Assembly: GCA_030674185.1 (NCBI GenBank)
Contig: CM060305.1
Location: forward strand, 172,519,258 to 172,569,257
Length of the DNA: 50,000 bases
Reading direction: 5' to 3'
DNA from: Monoplex corrugatus
Lineage: Eukaryota > Mollusca > Gastropoda > Littorinimorpha > Ranellidae
Below, in pieces: positions 28,257-38,402 of this stretch (position 1 is its first letter; each line of letters begins with the position of its first letter). Made by a program: the position numbers and the translations under genes. The notes under the pieces are model-generated. The model was not told the origin of the DNA, did not search any database, and saw only the letters and a program-made list of their open reading frames with translations.

Positions 28257-28660
28257 ATTCATCATCATCATCATCAGGTGCCCTGCTGCATGGCTTTGGC
28301 GATCATGGACTTCCATCTGTTTCTATCTCTCGTTGCCCCTAGCATCTCCCCCACCCTCCTCGTCCCCAGCCACTCCAGCATTTCTCCCTGGGTCTACCCG
28401 GTGCTCTCTTTCCCTCCAGCTTTCCCGTTGTGACCAGGGGTTCCAAATCCCCCTTCCTTATAAAATGGCCTATAAACGTTGCCTGTCTTTTCCTAATCTT
28501 CCTTATTAGTGATCTACTTGTGTCTGCCTCCATCAGTTCCAAAACATGTGCTCAGTGTGTTTCTTTGTCACGCTGCCAGAAGATCCATTGATTGATATTT
28601 GTTTGCTTCTGTTTCTTAAAGCTTTCAGTTCTTCTTATAATCCAGTGTGTCATTTTAATT
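28257..28660 (-). mobile_element. LINE 3' fragment, RTE-like, minus strand
   Basis: Read on the minus strand, the sequence encodes the extreme C-terminus of a non-LTR retrotransposon polyprotein. It holds RKRQATFIGHFIRKGDLEPL, then GKLEGKRAPGRPREK near 28408-28450. After a frame change of one base near 28405 it continues with MLEWLGTRRVGEML and RDRNRWKSMIAKAMQQGT, then a stop. The stop runs straight into a (TGA)n tail at 28257-28276, the kind of short repeat tail seen on RTE-type elements. All reverse transcriptase core motifs are missing, so this is a 5'-truncated dead copy. The clade is uncertain (RTE- or Ingi-like). Confidence 0.72.
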
Positions 28661-28702
28661 TGAAACCATTTCATAACTGTATCACTTAAATTTTTACTTT
28701 AG

Positions 28703-28703
<1 letters not shown>

Positions 28704-28765
<62 letters not shown>

Positions 28766-28983
28766 CACACACACACACCACAAGACGCAACACACACACA
28801 CAACACACCACAACACACAACACACACACACACACAAGACGCAACACACACACACACACACACAACACAACACACAGACGCACACAACACACACCACACA
28901 CAGACGCAACACACACACACCCACACCACGACACACACACACCAGCACGCACACCACACACACGACACACACACAGCAGACAT

Positions 28984-29014
<31 letters not shown>

Positions 29015-29043
29015 CACATCACACAAGCACACAGAGAGACACA
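28704..29043. repeat. Imperfect CA microsatellite
   Basis: A clean (AC)n run at 28704-28762 is followed by CA-rich sequence with ACGC interruptions to about 29043. It abuts the 43 bp G-rich satellite. Confidence 0.95.
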
Positions 29044-29082
29044 TGTCAGAAAGTCTCACACCTTCGACAACACACAACAAGT

Positions 29083-31172
29083 CGTGGTACATGTACATAG
29101 TGTGGGGGAGGTGAGGGAGGTGGACATGTGTACATGTACATAGTGTGGGGGAGGTGAGGGAGGTGGACATGTGTACATGTACATAGTGTGGGGAGGTGGG
29201 AGGTGACTGTGTACAGTACATAGTGTGGGGAGTGAGGAGGTGGACATGTGTACATGTACATAGTGTGGGGGAGGTGAGGGAGGTGGACATGTGTACATGT
29301 ACATAGTGTGGGGGAGGTGAGGGAGGTGGACATGTGTACATGTACATAGTGTGGGGGAGGTGAGGGAGGTGGACATGTGTACATGTACATAGTGTGGGGG
29401 AGGTGAGGGAGGTGGACATGTGTACATGTACATAGTGTGGGGGAGGTGAGGGAGGTGGACATGTGTACATGTACATAGTGTGGGGGAGGTGAGGGAGGTG
29501 GACATGTGTACATGTACATAGTGTGGGGAGGTGAGGGAGGTGGACATGTGTACATGTACATAGTGTGGGGGAGGTGAGGGAGGTGGACATGTGTACATGT
29601 ACATAGTGTGGGGGAGGTGAGGGAGGTGGACATGTGTACATGTACATAGTGTGGGGAGGTGAGGGAGGTGGACATGTGTACATGTACATAGTGTGGGGGA
29701 GGTGAGGGAGGTGGATATGTGTACATGTACATAGTGTGGGGGAGGTGAGGGAGGTGGACATGTGTACATGTACATAGTGTGGGGGAGGTGAGGGAGGTGG
29801 ACATGTGTACATGTACATAGTGTGGGGGAGGTAGGGAGGTGGACATGTGTACATGTACATAGTGTGGGGGAGGTGAGGGAGGTGGACATGTGTACATGTA
29901 CATAGTGTGGGGGAGGGTAGGGAGGTGGACATGTGTACATGTACATAGTGTGGGGGAGGTGAGGGAGGTGGACATGTGTACATGTACATAGTGTGGGGGA
30001 GGGTAGGGAGGTGGACATGTGTACATGTACATAGTGTGGGGGAGGTGAGGGAGGTGGACATGTGTACATGTACATAGTGTGGGGGAGGTAGGGAGGTGGA
30101 CATGTGTACATGTACATAGTGTGGGGGAGGTGAGGGAGGTGGACATGTGTACATGTACATAGTGTGGGGGAGGTGAGGGAGGTGGACATGTGTACATGTA
30201 CATAGTGTGGGGGGTGAGGAGGTGAGGGAGGTGGACATGTGTACATGTACATAGTGTGGGGGAGGTGAGGGAGGTGGACATGTGTACATGTACATAGTAT
30301 GGGGGAGGTGAGGGAGGTGGACATGTGTACATGTACATAGTGTGGGGGAGGTGAGGGAGGTGGACATGTGTACATGTACATAGTGTGGGGGAGGTGAGGG
30401 AGGTGGACATGTGTACATGTACATAGTATGGGGGAGGTGAGGGAGGTGGACATGTGTACATGTACATAGTGTGGGGGAGGTGAGGGAGGTGGACATGTGT
30501 ACATGTACATAGTGTGGGGGAGGTGAGGGAGGTGGACATGTGTACATGTACATAGTATGGGGGAGGTGAGGGAGGTGGACATGTGTACATGTACATAGTG
30601 TGGGGGAGGTGAGGGAGGTGGACATGTGTACATGTACATAGTGTGGGGGAGGTGAGGGAGGTGGACATGTGTACATGTACATAGTATGGGGGAGGTGAGG
30701 GAGGTGGACATGTGTACATGTACATAGTTGTGGGGAGGTGAGGGAGGTGGACATGTGTACATGTACATAGTGTGGGGGAGGTGAGGGAGGTGACATGTGT
30801 ACATGTACATAGTGTGGGGGAGGTGACGGAGGTGGACATGTGTACATGTACATAGTGTGGGGGAGGTGAGGGAGGTGGACATGTGTACATGTACATAGTG
30901 TGGGGGAGGTGACGGAGGTGGACATGTGTACATGTACATAGTGTGGGGGAGGTGACGGAGGTGGACATGTGTACATGTACATAGTGTGGGGGAGGTGACG
31001 GAGGTGGACATGTGTACATGTACATAGTGTGGGGGAGGTGACGGAGGTGGACATATGTACATGTACATAGTGTGGGGGAGGTGGTGAGGAAGCCGGACAT
31101 GTGTACATGTACATAGTGGGGGGGAGGTGGTGAGGAAGGCGGACATGTGTACATGTACATAGTGGGGGGGGG
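29083..31172. repeat. G-rich 43 bp satellite, about 48 copies
   Basis: The unit is TGTGGGGGAGGTGAGGGAGG followed by TGGACATGTGTACATGTACATAG. Each unit has a G-rich half able to form a two-tetrad G-quadruplex and a 12 bp perfect palindrome, TGTACATGTACA. Variants include GTAGGG for GTGAGG and, near the right edge (30820-31050), GACGG for GAGGG. The minus strand lacks stops in all three frames, giving frames of 700-800 codons that I reject as genes. Confidence 0.97.
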
Positions 31173-31309
31173 GGTGAGGGAGGCGGGGGTACTCGTGTAT
31201 TCCGAGGTCATGGGCAATAATTGTAAAGGGAAGCGATCGCTGCATTACTCTAGCATCCAAAATGACACATCCATTACTCCCCTTGTGTCATGGACAACCC
31301 TTACCTAGA

Positions 31310-31386
31310 CGGACGCATCCGTCTTGTGGATAAAGGTAAAGATTTTTCTGATCTGTTAAGTCAACAGGTATGCAGATCTATCGTCG

Positions 31387-31433
<47 letters not shown>

Positions 31434-31490
31434 TGCAGACCTACACTCGCTTAAATCCTCATTGTGTGCATACATGGATATGCATGCTGA
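31310..31490 (+). mobile_element. Degenerate SINE split by an ATC microsatellite
   Basis: Left of the ATC run, GTGGATAAAGGTAAAGATTT, then TCTGATCTG and TATGCAGATCT, resembles the same SINE core as at 2835-3010. Right of the run, GCAGACCTACACTCGCTTAA and GTGTGCATACATGGATATGC continue the same order of motifs. A pure (ATC)n run of about 16 triplets at 31385-31433 sits between the halves. The assignment rests on remembered consensus and on the similarity between the two copies. Confidence 0.45.
31385..31433. repeat. ATC trinucleotide microsatellite
   Basis: A perfect (ATC)n run of about 16 triplets inside the degenerate SINE. Confidence 0.97.
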
Positions 31491-31584
31491 ATATAGTTGA
31501 CAGGTCCATCACCAACCAAACTTTTCTCTCCATGCATCCTCCATCCTCCGTGAGCTTCTGTCAGCTAATAAAAGTTAGACTGAG

Positions 31585-31770
31585 TCGGAAGGATTTCTGG
31601 ATAAATTCCAGTCTGCCTACCCAAAACATAACTCCATTGAAGCTGCTCTGCCTCATGTAACAAAATACTTTTCTGCCCAAAGTGGATTCGGTAAACGTCT
31701 CTGTATTTAACACTGCACCATTTGTCAGCAATATCCGATTTCATCAATCATCACATTCTTCTGTCCGGCA
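31585..31770 (+). pseudogene. Decayed L2/CR1-like reverse transcriptase fragment
   Basis: At 31591-31665 the frame reads FLDKFQSAYPKHNSIEAAL, which matches the FQSAYRQCHSTETAL block of the LINE at 36.8 kb. After a frame shift, 31701-31766 reads LYLTLHHLSAISDFINHHIL, aligning without gaps to LLTLLDLSAAFDTIDHGIL of the same LINE. The catalytic Asp of motif A is replaced by His, and stops and shifts surround the block. The spacing between the blocks is nearly the same as in the intact element. This is an old, dead copy of the same or a sister LINE family, with nothing recognisable beyond about 31770. Confidence 0.7.
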
Positions 31771-31939
31771 ACTGCCGCATTCAGTGGAAAGTTATCATCA
31801 GTCTTGCATCTTGTGTCTTCCATGGCCCTTTTCCATCATACCTGTCATTTTATCAACTGTCGTCAGATTCCTTACGTCTACCACAACGAGGCCAGCATTT
31901 ACGATGTCTGCCTGATTGTTTTGTCTTCCTTAAAGCTTA

Positions 31940-32065
31940 AGAGGGTCAGGTATCCAGTCACAGCTGGGTGGACAGGACAAAGCACACACAAACCTTTTCA
32001 CAGTCAGGATTAAACACACGTACAGTGTAAGTGAAGGGAGAGAGCTTACCGCTACGCAAATAGGC
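31940..32065 (-). mobile_element. Possible tRNA-derived SINE remnant
   Basis: On the minus strand, GCGTAGCGGTAAGCTCTCTC (32043-32062) looks like a Pol III A box, and CCAGCTGTGACTGGATACCT lies about 80-100 bp downstream. This order is reminiscent of a second molluscan SINE type. A good B box between them is not visible. Weakly supported. Confidence 0.3.
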
Positions 32066-32161
32066 GGTGGATATCTGACCTACTTTTCTCACTGTCCATC
32101 ATGCCACCGGTATACAATGCAGTAACGAAGATTCTTCCACCTCTCTGTTCAAGGCCACATT

Positions 32162-33437
32162 CTGTATAGTACCCACAGACTTTAAGTACCCTAAATGTGC
32201 CATGCTTTTGTATAATACACAAAGACTTTATAGTACCCAAAGACGTTTAAGTACCCTAAATATACCAGTCTTTGTATAGTACCCGTATACTTTATAGTAC
32301 CCTAAATGTACCAGCCTTTGTATAGTACCCACATACTTTATAGTACCCTAAATGTACCAGCCTTTGTATAGTACCCATATACTTTATAGTACCCTAAATG
32401 TATCAGCCTTTGTATAGTACCATATACTTTTAGTACCCTAATGTACCAGCCTTTGTATAGTACCATATACTTTATAGTACCCTAAACGTACCAACCTTTG
32501 TATAGTACCCATATACTTTATAGTACCCTAAATGTACCAGCCTTTGTATAGTACCCACAACTTTATAGTACCCTAAATGTACCAGCCTTGTATAGTACCC
32601 ATATACTTTATAGTGCCCTAAATGTGCCAGCCTTTGTATAGTACCCACATACTTTATAGTGCCCTAAGTGTACCAGCCTTTGTATAGTACCCACATACTT
32701 TATAGTACCCTAAATGTGTCAGCCTTTGTATAGTACCCACAGACTTTATAGTCCCTAAGTGTACCAGCCTTTGTATAGTACCCACATACTTTATAGTGCC
32801 CTAAGTGTGTCAGCCTTTGTATAGTACCCACATACTTTATAGTACCCTAAATGTGTCAGCCTTTGTATAGTACCCACATACTTTATAGTGCCCTAAGTGT
32901 GTCAGCCTTTGTATAGTACCCACATACTTTATAGTGCCCTAAATGTGTCAGCCTTTGTATAGTACCCATATACTTTATAGTGCCCTAAAGTGTGTCAGCC
33001 TTTGTATAGTACCCACATACTTTATAGTGCCCTAAATGTGTCAGCCTTTGTATATACCCACATACTTTATAGTGCCCTAAATGTGTCAGCCTTTGTATAG
33101 TACCCACATACTTTATAGTGCCCTAAATGTGTCAGCCTTTGTATTACCCACATACTTTATAGTACCCTAAATGTGTCAGCCTTTGTATAGTACCCACATA
33201 CTTATAGTGCCCTAAGTGTGTCAGCCTTTGTATAGTACCCACATACTTTATAGTACCCTAAATGTGCAGCTTTGTAAGTACCCAATGCTTTATATGCCCA
33301 AATGTGTCAGCCTTTGTATAGTACCCATATACTTTATAGTACCCAAATGTGCCAGCCTTTGTATAGTATCCATATACTTTATAGTGCCCTAAATGTGCCA
33401 GCCTTTGTATAGTACCCATATACTTTATAGTGCCCTA
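32162..33437. repeat. 46 bp satellite, about 28 copies
   Basis: The unit is TTTGTATAGTACCCACATAC followed by TTTATAGTGCCCTAAATGTGTCAGCC. The left units carry CCATATAC, AGTACCC and ACCAGCC. Middle and right units carry CCACATAC, AGTGCCC and GTCAGCC, so variant composition changes along the array. A few units lose one to three bases, most clearly near 33260-33300. Confidence 0.97.
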
Positions 33438-33492
33438 CGTCTGTTTTTCAATCATTAGTTGCCAGGTATTTTGGGGTCTTCCTGTCTTTCTG

Positions 33493-34562
33493 GCGTCCAG
33501 TGAAAGACAACTCTGTTGATGTTATACTGCTTCCTTCCACATAAACGTCCAGGGAAAGACAACTCTGCTGATGTTATACTGCTTCCTTCCACATAAACGT
33601 CCAGGAAAGACAACTCTGTGAGTATACTGCTTCCTTCACATAAACGTCCAGGAAGACAACTCTGCTGATGTTATACTGCTTCCTTCCACATAAACGTCCA
33701 GGGAAAGACAACTCTGCTGATGTTATACTGCTTCCTTCCACATAAACGTCCAGTGGTTGATGTTATACTGCTTCCTTCCACATAAACGTCAGTGGAAGAC
33801 AACTGTTGATGTTATACTGCTTCCTTCCACATAACGTCCAGTGGAAGACAACTGTTGATTTATACTGCTTCCTTCCACATAAACGTCCAGTGGAAGACAA
33901 CTGTTGATGTTATACTGCTTCCTTCCACATTAACGTCCATGGAAAGACAACATGTTGATGTTATACTGCTTCCTTCCACATAAACGTCCAGTGTTGATGT
34001 TACTGCTTCCTTCCACATAAACGTCCAGTGTTGATGTTAACTGCTTCCTTCCACATAAACGTCCAGTGTTGATGTTATACTGCTTCCTTCCACATAAACG
34101 TCCAGTGTTGATGTTATACTGCTTCCTTCCACATAAACGTCCAGTGTTGATGTTATACTGCTTCCTTCCACATAAACGTCCAGTGTTGATGTTATACTGC
34201 TTCCTTCCAATAAAACGTCCAGTGTTGATGTTATACTGCTTCCTTCCACATTAAACGTCCAGTGTTGATGTTATACTGCTTCCTTCCACATAAACGTCCA
34301 GTGTGATTTATACTGTCTCATAAGTCCAGTTTGATTATACTGCTTCCTTCCACATAAACGTTCAGTGTTGATGTTATACTGCTTCCTTCCACATAAACGT
34401 CCAGTGTTGATGTTATACTGCTTCCTTCCACATTAACGTCCAGTGTTGATGTTATACTGCTTCCTTCCACATAAACGTCCAGTGTTGATGTTATACTGCT
34501 TCCTTCCACATAAACGTCCAGTGTTGATGTTATACTGCTTCCTTCCACATAAACGTCCAGTC
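33493..34562. repeat. 39-52 bp satellite, about 26 copies
   Basis: The core TTGATGTTATACTGCTTCCT, TCCACATAAACGTCCAG is shared by all units. Left units (33493-33960) carry an added GGAAAGACAACTC segment and are about 50-52 bp. From about 33985 rightwards the segment is absent and the unit is 39 bp. Thirteen-codon periodic frames on both strands are artefacts of the 39 bp unit. Confidence 0.96.
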
Positions 34563-34635
34563 CGTCCCTATCAAGATATTTCGCTAGACTCAGGAAACAA
34601 TTTGTTGACTTTGTTCGCTAAAAAGGATCTGTTTT

Positions 34636-34638
<3 letters not shown>

Positions 34639-34729
<91 letters not shown>

Positions 34730-35134
34730 GACACACACACACACACACACACATACACACACACAACACACTCACACACACACACACACATACACACACA
34801 CACCACACTCATACACACACACACACATACACACACACACACATACACACACACACACATACACACACACACATACACACACACACAACACACACACACA
34901 CACACACACACACGCACGCACGTACGCATACATACACGACATACACACACGCACATACACACATACGCACAGGTACATACACACATATACACAGACATAC
35001 GCACACGCACATACACATACATATATGCACACACACACACACACACGTACACACACACGCGCATGCGCGCACGCACACGCACACGGACACACACACGCAC
35101 ATACACACGCATACGCATACATACGCACGCCCGT

Positions 35135-35200
<66 letters not shown>
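34639..35200. repeat. Long CA microsatellite with mixed centre
   Basis: Clean (CA)n blocks at 34639-34723 and about 35132-35201 flank a centre of CACA, CATA and CGCA steps. The alternating purine-pyrimidine pattern over 560 bp is favourable to Z-DNA. Thr-His and Cys-Val frames over it are artefacts. Confidence 0.97.
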
Positions 35201-35201
<1 letters not shown>

Positions 35202-35202
<1 letters not shown>

Positions 35203-35417
35203 CAAACAGGAAGTAGCAGGTGTGAACATATGTATTATTCATGAGCAAAATGGTGAATTTGCGATATTCATACATCGAACATTTCCAGAGGAACAAAACA
35301 GTTTTATAAATGCCTGAAGTAACATTATGCAGATTTGTATTTTGATTCTGAAAACAAGTTTTTTCATACTGAGGAAAAGATATAAATCATTAGCAGAGGA
35401 AAGTAAGGAAGCACAGC
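35202..35417. other. Unique spacer
   Basis: About 215 bp of AT-rich ordinary sequence between the CA and GA tracts. No feature is recognised. Confidence 0.6.
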
Positions 35418-35419
35418 AC

Positions 35420-35466
<47 letters not shown>

Positions 35467-35730
35467 GAGAAAGTGAGACACAGAGAGAGAGACAGAGAGA
35501 CAGAGAAAAAAAAGAAAGAGAGAGAGACAGAGAGAGAGACAGACAGAGATAAAGAGAGAGACAAAGAGAGAGACAAAGAGAGAGAGAGAGACAGAATGAA
35601 AGAGAGATTTAGATAGAGAGAAAGAGACAGTGAGACAAAGAGAGAGAGAAAGAGAGAGAAAGAGAGAGAAAGAGAGAGAAAGAGAGAGAGAAAGAGGAAA
35701 AGAGAGAGAGAGAGAGAGAGTCATACAGAC
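35418..35730. repeat. Imperfect GA/GACA purine microsatellite
   Basis: About 310 bp of GAGA with GACA steps (35438-35465), AAAG steps and a clean GA end at about 35703-35720. Nearly all purine on the plus strand. Confidence 0.95.
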
Positions 35731-35889
35731 ACACAGACACACAGAGACAGAGAGAATCTCAAAACTTCAAAACATCCAAACATTTTGTTTCTCAAGGACA
35801 GTAGCATCAGGCCCCACAGAACCTGTCTTACAGCCAGTTCTGCACGCATCATCATAATCATCATGATAACACAAACCAAATGAAAACGA

Positions 35890-38220
35890 AGAAAAGAAAA
35901 GAAGCGTACCATGCGCACAGTGACTCGACGCAATCTCAAATCTATCGACCTCTCCACATTTTCATCTGATGCCTCCCGTCTCCTTTCTGAAAAGTCACAT
36001 AACCTTGCCGATGAATTCTATACTACTCTCCACCATCTTCTGGACACTCATGCTCCAGCCACAACCCGTCTTTTACCTGACCGCCCCCCTACCCCCCTGG
36101 CTCACTCATGAGATCGCCTGTGCAAAACGTGCCCGCCGCAGAGCTGAGCGCCGCTGGCGCAAATCCAAACTCACTGTACACAGGCAACTTTTCCAAGCCT
36201 CTAAAACAAAAGTATCCACCCTCATTGCATCAGCAAAAACAAGCTATTTCCAAACCAAAATCCTGAATGCCTCTTCTTCAAAAGAACTCTTTACAACCAT
36301 GAATCATCTCCTTGGCACACGAAAAGATTTACCTCTCCCAACAAAACATACAAATGAAGAACTCCCATCTGTATTCTCCAACTATTTCACCACCAAAATA
36401 CAAACTCTTCGTGACAGGCTTGACAGGACACCCTGTCAACCATGCCCACCTGACCCTTCCTTTCTCTGGCACACCTTTTACTACTTTTACCCCAGTCTCA
36501 CAAGAAGAAATTCTAAACACAGTCAGATCCATGTCGTTCAAAACCTGCGAACTGGATCCTCTTCCAGGTTCTCTCTACGCCGACTGTCTCCCTACTCTCC
36601 TCCCATTCATCACTGACATCATCAACACTTCTCTTCAAACTGGAACTGTCCCAGATTCTTTCAAGTCTGCTATTGTTCACCCTCTCCTCAAGAAACACAA
36701 TTTAGATCCAAATGAACTGAAAAATTACCGGCCTATCTGTAATCTCTCTTTCTTGTCAAAACTCCTTGAAAAAGTCGTCCTCAACCAGCTGAACTCTCAC
36801 CTGTCTGCCAACAATCTCCTCAATCCTTTCCAGTCAGCCTACCGCCAGTGCCATAGCACTGAAACTGCCCTACTACACATTCTCAACAATCTCCTCCTTG
36901 CAACTGATACTGGCAAAGTCTCTCTCCTCACACTCCTTGATCTGTCTGCAGCCTTTGATACCATTGATCATGGTATTCTCCTTTCTAGACTTCATCATAC
37001 TTTTGGCATCTCTGACATTGCTCTGTCTTGGTTCACTTCATACCTATCAAACAGAAAACAAACCGTTCTCATCAATGGCACTTACTCTCAACCTGCATAC
37101 CTGACCTGTGGTGTTCCACAAGGATCTGTCCTTGGCCCTGTTCTTTTCACTCTTTACACCTCCCCCCTGTCCACCATCATCAACTCCCATTCTATAAAAC
37201 ACCACTTCTATGCTGATGACACCCAACTTCAAGACAGTGACTCACCTGATAATATACAGCGCCTGTTGACTCGCACCACTGAGTGTTACTCGGACATTAA
37301 GAACTGGATGACACACAATAGACTTCAGCTTAATGACGACAAAACAGAAGCTATCCTCATTGGCACCCGTCAGAAACTTTCTCAGCTGCCTCCTCTTTCT
37401 CTCCCATTATGTAACACATCAGTCCCAATTTCTGATTCAGCTAAAAACCTTGGTGTCTGCATTGACTCTAACCCTCTCCATGAACAACTTTGTTTCTCAA
37501 ACTGCCAGATCCTGCTACTATCATCTCCATCGTATAAAGCTGATCAGGAAGTATCTCTCTGTCGAAACAACTGCAAAACTCGTTCTCTCCTTCATAATGT
37601 CTCGCATTGACTATTGCAATTCACTCCTGTCTGGTCTTCCTGCCTCCACCATTCACATCCTACAGCGCATTCAAAACAATGCTGCACGCCTTGTACTCAA
37701 AAAGAAAAAAGCTGACCACATATCTCCTCTCCTGGCACAACTTCACTGGCTCCCTGTATCAAAGCGCATACAGTACAAACTAGACACCATGTGCTACAAA
37801 AGCCTCAATAACGCAGCCCCCGATTACCTGTCAAGCCTACTTGAGATCTATGTTCCCTCACGTACCCTCCGCTCTGCCTCTGATCCTCTGACTTTTCGCT
37901 TTCCACGCACTAAGCTCAATACCTATGGTCCACGAGCCTTCTCTGTTTCTGGTCCACTCTCCTGGAACAAACTTCCTCTCTCAGTCCGTCAGCAACCTAC
38001 TTTTGTCTCCTTCAAGTCCGCTCTCAAAACTCACCTTTTCTCTGCTGCATAAAATCCTAACCTCACTCAACCCTCCCCTCTGCAGCCTGTCTCCGCTCGG
38101 AGGGAATCACATGGTTATAATATATAATTGTATGCTATGCTCTCTATAATTTTCCATTGCTTTTATTCTTGCTTTTATTGCTTTTATTCTTTCTCCCCAT
38201 TTATAGCCATGCGTGTGTGT

Positions 38221-38253
<33 letters not shown>

Positions 38254-38385
38254 TGTGTGTGTGCGTGCGTGTGTGTGCGTGCGTGCGTGCCTGCGTGTGT
38301 GTCTGCTTCAGCGCTTAGATTTGATTTTATCAAGATTTTGCGCTATATAAATATTGTAATTATTAAAATATTGTAATTATTAAGG
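35890..38385 (+). mobile_element. 5'-truncated L2/CR1-like LINE
   Basis: The element holds a linker region, a complete reverse transcriptase domain and the usual C-terminal domain, then a 3' UTR with a (GT)n tract (38211-38306). It ends in TTTTGCGCTATATAAATATT and a short repeat tail with two copies of ATATTGTAATTATT. The endonuclease domain expected upstream is missing. Sequence left of about 35890 turns into spacer and a GA tract, so the copy is 5'-truncated, as is typical of target-primed insertion. No clear target duplication is seen. The 52 bp satellite begins within 20 bp of its 3' end. Confidence 0.88.
35911..38052 (+). pseudogene. Non-LTR retrotransposon reverse transcriptase, three frameshifts
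   Basis: The coding sense runs through four segments. The first, 35911 to about 36092, is the linker RTVTRRNLKSIDLSTFSSD. The second, about 36093-36440, is a basic linker containing AKRARRRAERRWRK. The third, about 36450-37470, is the reverse transcriptase, with NYRPICNLSFLSKLLEKVV, FQSAYRQCHSTETAL, LLDLSAAFDTIDH (catalytic Asp at 36939), GVPQGSVLGP (37110-37139) and FYADD (37206-37220). The fourth, about 37475-38052, is the C-terminal domain, with LHWLPVSKRIQYKL, SRTLRSASDPL and WNKLPLSVRQ. All three frame changes are +1, and two sit in C runs (36092-36097 and 37472-37474). The catalytic residues are intact. This copy would have made the DNA synthesis enzyme of a LINE, but the breaks and missing endonuclease make it inactive as shown. 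Motif style fits the L2/CR1 group. Confidence 0.9.
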
Positions 38386-38402
38386 GACGGGGACATATGT
38401 GA

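Noticed and set aside
28694..31260. Three overlapping minus-strand frames of 720-810 codons
   Set aside because: The 43 bp unit lacks stops in all three minus-strand frames, so openness carries no information.
31682..32240. Several 60-77 codon frames
   Set aside because: They are short, overlapping and of mixed strands. The only recognisable part is the decayed RT block, which is listed separately.
34443..35296. Thr-His or Cys-Val rich proteins over the CA tracts (also at 45.3-45.9 and 47.7-48.1 kb)
   Set aside because: They are simple translations of dinucleotide repeats on either strand.
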